Positions 24,060 through 27,254 of a stretch of 27,254 nucleotides of DNA are shown one piece after another. Each line of letters opens with the position of its first letter. Position 1 is the stretch's first letter. The position numbers and the translations under genes were made by a program. The notes beneath the pieces are model-generated. The model ran no database searches and was not told the DNA's origin. It saw nothing but the letters and a program-made list of their open reading frames with translations. The DNA lies in contig JBQTIU010000127.1 in NCBI GenBank assembly GCA_052387815.1, positions 1 through 27,254 on the forward strand, given 5' to 3'. This DNA comes from JBQTIU01 sp052387815. Its GTDB lineage: Bacteria > Pseudomonadota > Alphaproteobacteria > CACIAM-22H2.

Positions 24060-24794
24060 TCAGGCCTTCTCTTCGAGCTGGCGCGACAGGATGGCGCCGA
24101 ATTCGCTGGCGAAGGCCTCGAGCCGGCCGGCGTAGCGCGTCAAGTCGCTCGACAGCTTGTTGAACGCGACCACCGCCGGGACGGCGGCGACGAGGCCGAG
24201 CGCGGTGGCGAACAGGGCCTCGGAGATGCCGGGCGCCACCACCGCCAGCGAGGTGTTCTTGGTCATCCCGATGGCCTGGAAGCTGTTCATGATCCCCCAC
24301 ACGGTGCCGAACAGGCCGATGAAGGGCGCGGTCGAGCCGACCGAGGCGAGGAAGGTCATGTAGCGTTCGAGCCGGTCCATCTCGCGCCCCAGCGTCACCT
24401 GCATGACCCGGTCGATGCGCTGGTGGAGACCGGCCTGCATCTCGTTCGCCGCCACCAGGCCGCGCGCCGCCGAGCGGCGCCATTCGCGCATCGCCGCCCC
24501 GAACATCGCCGACATCGGGTCGAGCGACTTGTTGCCCATGCGGTCGTACAGGTCCTCGAGCGAGCCCCCGGACCAGAACGTGTCCTCGAACGCGTCGGCG
24601 AGGCCGTGCAGCCGGTGCAGGCGGACGAACTTCTCGAAGATGATCGCCCAGCTCCACACCGAGGCCAGGACCAGCACGACGATGACCGACTTGACGATCA
24701 GGTCGGCGTTGAGGAACAGGGCCCACACCGACAGGTTGACGAGGCCGCCGCTGCCGGCCAGCGCCGCCGCTTCGACCGCTCTATCCATGGACAT
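24060..24794 (-). CDS. tolQ: Tol-Pal system proton-channel protein TolQ
   Basis: TolQ is the MotA/ExbB-type inner-membrane subunit that, with TolR, converts the proton gradient to force on TolA. The 244-residue product has three membrane helices at about 33-53, 146-168 and 188-212, with the conserved VGSTAPFIGLFGTVWGIMNS and ATALGLVAAVPAVVAFN stretches that line the channel, and a cytoplasmic loop between helices 1 and 2. The ATG at 24794 overlaps the end of ybgC by 14 bases, so the two are translationally linked; an in-frame ATG two codons later is an alternative. Confidence 0.96.
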   Translation of the reverse strand: MSMDRAVEAAALAGSGGLVNLSVWALFLNADLIVKSVIVVLVLASVWSWAIIFEKFVRLHRLHGLADAFEDTFWSGGSLEDLYDRMGNKSLDPMSAMFGAAMREWRRSAARGLVAANEMQAGLHQRIDRVMQVTLGREMDRLERYMTFLASVGSTAPFIGLFGTVWGIMNSFQAIGMTKNTSLAVVAPGISEALFATALGLVAAVPAVVAFNKLSSDLTRYAGRLEAFASEFGAILSRQLEEKA

Positions 24795-25221
24795 CTCGCT
24801 GGGCTGGGGGAACCGATTTCGACGCCCCGTCGAGCGCGCGGACCACCTGCGCCGGCAGGCGGACCGGCCGCCCGCCGCGGCCGCGGCAGGCCAAGACGAG
24901 CGTCAGGCGCGCGATGTCGCGACCGTCGCGGCGCACGATCTGCTCCGCCTCCAGCCAAGCGCCCCGGACCCGCGTCACCCTGGTGTGGACCTCGAGGAGG
25001 TCGTCGAGTCGCGCCGGGGCGAGGTATTCCGCCGCGCAGCGCCGCACGGCGAAGGCTACGCCGCTGTCCTCGGCCAGCGCCCGGCCGCCGATCCCGGCCG
25101 CGCGCAACATCTCGGTGCGCGCGCGCTCGGCGAATTTGAGGTAGTTCGCGTAATAGACGATCCCGGCCGCGTCGGTATCCTCGTAGTAGACCCGGACCGG
25201 GAAGACGTGGGAGCTAGCCAT
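24781..25221 (-). CDS. ybgC: YbgC-type acyl-CoA thioesterase
   Basis: YbgC is a hot-dog thioesterase always found at the head of tol-pal operons; it hydrolyses short- or long-chain acyl-CoA and interacts with phospholipid-synthesis enzymes in E. coli. The 146-residue product opens with RVYYEDTDAAGIVYYANYLK, holding catalytic Asp17, followed by the ERARTEMLRAAGI helix. The histidine often seen in the VYH stretch is Tyr here. Its ATG overlaps the ruvB stop by 8 bases, and it overlaps tolQ by 14 bases, making a tightly coupled ruvB-ybgC-tolQ chain. Confidence 0.94.
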   Translation of the reverse strand: MASSHVFPVRVYYEDTDAAGIVYYANYLKFAERARTEMLRAAGIGGRALAEDSGVAFAVRRCAAEYLAPARLDDLLEVHTRVTRVRGAWLEAEQIVRRDGRDIARLTLVLACRGRGGRPVRLPAQVVRALDGASKSVPPAQRDVHG

Positions 25222-26323
25222 CGGCCTCGTCCCCGTCGGCGCCGGCGCCGCGCGCGCCGACCAGGAGTTCGAGCTGGGGGCCCTCGGGCGGCGGCAGGCC
25301 GAGATGGCGCCAGCCGCGCTCGGCGAGCATGCGCCCGCGCGGCGTGCGCTGGAGGAATCCTTCCTGCAACAGGAACGGTTCGATCACGTCCTCGATCGTG
25401 TCGCGCTCTTCGGCGAGCGCGGCCGCCAGCGTGTCGGCGCCGACCGGCCCGCCGCGGTAGTTCTCGGCCAGGCAGCGCAGGAAACGGCGGTCCATCGCGT
25501 CGAGGCCGGCGGCGTCGACCTCGAGCCGGGTGAGCGCCGCATCGGCGGCGGCGCGGTCGATGCGTCGGTGCCCCGCCACGGCCGCGAAATCGCGCACCCG
25601 CCGCAACAGGCGTCCGGCGACGCGCGGCGTGCCGCGGGCGCGCCTGGCGATCTCGGCCGCGCCGTCGGCCGCGAGATCGATGGCCAGCACGCGCGCTCCG
25701 CGGACAACGATGGCCTCGAGTTCGGGGGGCGTGTAGAACTCGAGCCGCGAGGGAATGCCGAAGCGCTCGCGCAAGGGGGTGGTGATGAGGCCGGCGCGCG
25801 TGGTCGCGCCGACCAGCGTGAATGGCACCAGATCGATGCGCACCGAGCGCGCCGAGGGGCCCTCGCCGATGATGAGGTCGAGCTGGAAATCCTCCATCGC
25901 CGGGTAGAGGATCTCCTCGACCGGCGGCGCCAAGCGGTGGATTTCGTCGATGAACAGCACGTCGCGCGGCTGCAAGTTGGTGAGCAGCGCCGCGAGGTCG
26001 CCCGAGCGCACGATCACCGGGCCGGAAGTGGCGCGGAACCCCACTCCGAGCTCGCGGGCGAGGATGTGGGCGAGCGTCGTCTTGCCGAGCCCCGGCGGTC
26101 CGTGCAGCAAGACGTGGTCGAGCGCCTCGCCGCGCGCGCGCGCGGCGGTCACGAACACCCGCAGGTTGTCGCACAGCCGGCGCTGGCCGACGAAGTCGTC
26201 GAGCGATTGCGGCCTGAGGCTCGCCTCCGCGCCATCGCCGGGGCTGAACTCGGCCGCCAGCCGCCGCGCCTCGCCGTCCCCGGATTCCGCGCCGGCCGGG
26301 CCGCGGGTTGGCGCCGCGCTCAT
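25214..26323 (-). CDS. ruvB: Holliday junction branch migration helicase RuvB
   Basis: RuvB is the AAA+ motor that, with RuvA, drives Holliday junction branch migration. The 369-residue product has Walker A GPPGLGKT at 75-82, Walker B LFIDEIHRL at about 123-131, sensor 1/arginine finger stretch GATTRAGLITTPLRERFGI, and the C-terminal winged helix with GPVGADTLAAALAEERDTIE and EGFLQRTPRGRML. The first ~20 residues are an Ala/Gly-rich extension and the last ~15 an acidic tail. The ATG at 26323 overlaps the ruvA stop (ATGA). Confidence 0.97.
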   Translation of the reverse strand: MSAAPTRGPAGAESGDGEARRLAAEFSPGDGAEASLRPQSLDDFVGQRRLCDNLRVFVTAARARGEALDHVLLHGPPGLGKTTLAHILARELGVGFRATSGPVIVRSGDLAALLTNLQPRDVLFIDEIHRLAPPVEEILYPAMEDFQLDLIIGEGPSARSVRIDLVPFTLVGATTRAGLITTPLRERFGIPSRLEFYTPPELEAIVVRGARVLAIDLAADGAAEIARRARGTPRVAGRLLRRVRDFAAVAGHRRIDRAAADAALTRLEVDAAGLDAMDRRFLRCLAENYRGGPVGADTLAAALAEERDTIEDVIEPFLLQEGFLQRTPRGRMLAERGWRHLGLPPPEGPQLELLVGARGAGADGDEADG

Positions 26324-26916
26324 GTCCCCAGCTCCTTGAGCCCGGCCGGGATCAGCGCCTCGAGGCGCGCGCCCGTGCCGAGCCTGCGCACCGCGCGCTC
26401 GATCGCCCCCGCCGCCTCGGCGCGCCGATAGCCGAGATTGACGAGCGCCGAGACGGCATCCTCGGCGGCGCCAGCCGGCAGCGGGCCGGCGCCATCCGCG
26501 GGTGGGGCGCCCAACCCCGCGACCTTGTCCCTGAGCTCGCTGGCCAGGCGATTGGCGAGCTTCGCTCCGACGCCGTCGGCGCGCGCCAACATCGCCCGAT
26601 CCCCGGTCGCGAGCGCACCCGCGAGGTGGTCGGGCGGCAGCGCCGACAGCAGCGAGAGCGCGATCTTCGCCCCCACCCCCTGGACGGTCAAGAGCAGGCG
26701 GAACCAGTCGCGCTCGGCGGCATCCGCGAAACCATAGAGTTCCACCGCATCCTCGCGGACCAGCGTTTCGACCGCCAGGCTGACCGCCGCGCCCGGCCTC
26801 GGCAGGGAGGCGAGCGTGCGCGTCGAGCAGCGCACCAGATAGCCGACGCCCCCGACGTCGATGATGGCGCGGTCCCTCGCCACCTGGTCAAGGAGGCCGG
26901 TGAGCTTGGCGATCAA
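26320..26916 (-). CDS. ruvA: Holliday junction branch migration protein RuvA
   Basis: RuvA forms tetramers on the junction and loads RuvB. The product has the OB-fold domain (IAKLTGLLDQVARDRAIIDV), two helix-hairpin-helix motifs (LLLTVQGVGAKIALSLLSAL and LARADGVGAKLANRLASELR) and a C-terminal RuvB-binding domain (DAVSALVNLGYRRAEAAGAI). I prefer the TTG at 26916: GGGGAG lies seven bases upstream, it gives the canonical opening MIAKLTG, and it overlaps the ruvC stop as TTGA. The ATG at 26934 has no ribosome site and adds six non-conserved residues. From TTG the protein is 198 residues, the normal size. Confidence 0.95.
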   Translation of the reverse strand: MIAKLTGLLDQVARDRAIIDVGGVGYLVRCSTRTLASLPRPGAAVSLAVETLVREDAVELYGFADAAERDWFRLLLTVQGVGAKIALSLLSALPPDHLAGALATGDRAMLARADGVGAKLANRLASELRDKVAGLGAPPADGAGPLPAGAAEDAVSALVNLGYRRAEAAGAIERAVRRLGTGARLEALIPAGLKELGT

Positions 26917-27254
26917 AATTCGGCTCCCCGCCATCCGGCGGCAGGTCCGGCCGCCGCCCAGGCCCGCCGCGTTTCGGCATGATGGGCGTGGCAGATGGCG
27001 ACCGCGAGCGCGTCGGCCGCATCCGCGCCGGCGAAGGCGACGCCCGGCAGCAGGCGGGCGACCATCATCTGCACTTGGCCCTTCTCGGCATGACCGGTCC
27101 CGACCACCGCCTTCTTGATGGCGTTGGCCGAGTACTCGGCGACCGGCAGGCGCGCGCGCGCCCGCGCCCGCCAGGCCACCGCCCCCGCCAGCCCCAGCGT
27201 CAACGTCCAGCGCGGGGTCATGTTGACACAGGTTTACACGACCGCCCCCCCCAC
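26913..27254 (-). CDS. ruvC: Holliday junction resolvase RuvC, partial (runs off the window)
   Basis: RuvC cuts Holliday junctions after RuvAB. Only the C-terminal two thirds are present. AEYSANAIKKAVVGTGHAEK, GQVQMMVARLLPG and ADAADALAVAICHAHH are diagnostic, the last holding the C-terminal catalytic aspartates. Upstream of LPVAEY the match weakens: WTLTLGLAGAVAW and an Arg/Ala stretch stand where the family has STLKLGQARGVAL. An in-frame TAA occurs at 27236-27234, where the family has the Glu of ETFVN. The internal ATG at 27221 is not a real start. Because this is the last ~100 bases of the contig and ends in a C run, sequence error is more likely than a true pseudogene. The N-terminus lies beyond the window. 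Confidence 0.85.

Noticed and set aside
23176..24135. Glycine-rich protein on the plus strand
   Set aside because: The poly-glycine frame is simply the reverse strand of the proline codons of tolA and continues across tolR; no start, domain or context supports it.

Overview
The window looks like one complete contig from a very GC-rich alphaproteobacterium, most likely in or near the Rhodospirillales. The lineage call rests on gene order (ruvC-ruvA-ruvB-ybgC-tolQ-tolR-tolA-tolB-pal-cpoB-tilS-ftsH-folP-glmM), a separate serC-serA operon followed by hisZ and purA, and protein features such as the Pro-rich TolA. Almost every convincing gene is on the minus strand, so biological order runs from high to low coordinates. 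Both contig ends look damaged: bases 1-130 are C/G homopolymer noise, and the ruvC fragment at the right end carries a stop codon and odd residues.

Right block (27254 to 12909), conserved housekeeping: ruvC (partial), ruvA and ruvB (Holliday junction processing) are translationally coupled to ybgC and the Tol-Pal envelope system (tolQ, tolR, tolA, tolB, pal, cpoB). These are followed by tilS (tRNA lysidine), ftsH (membrane protease), folP (folate), glmM (amino-sugar precursor) and thiD (thiamine). A good sigma70-like promoter precedes pal. A strong intrinsic terminator with a competing hairpin lies between pal and cpoB.

Middle block (12886 to 5940), accessory and partly decayed: a vapBC toxin-antitoxin pair with a clear promoter and operator-like dyad; a paiB-like regulator, a GNAT acetyltransferase, a phzF remnant with an internal deletion, an Ada-type AraC/MGMT repair protein and a MaoC hydratase; a small plus-strand helix-turn-helix frame; a CobW-type GTPase with a PuuE-type allantoinase/deacetylase; the first ~40 codons of an FAD-linked oxidase; and a deleted, frameshifted IS1634-like transposase remnant. 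This is where insertion and deletion have happened.

Left block (5846 to 268): serC and serA (serine biosynthesis), hisZ (regulatory subunit for HisG) and purA (AMP synthesis). serC is preceded by two hairpins that place its Shine-Dalgarno sequence in a stem-loop, resembling the alphaproteobacterial serC leader. A family of composite palindromic repeats fills the gaps after serA and after purA.

I found no CRISPR array, rRNA, tRNA, prophage or obvious new multi-gene system. The most interesting items are the serC leader, the pal-cpoB terminator with its alternative fold, the deletion remnants in the accessory block, the repeat family and the 17-proline run in TolA.
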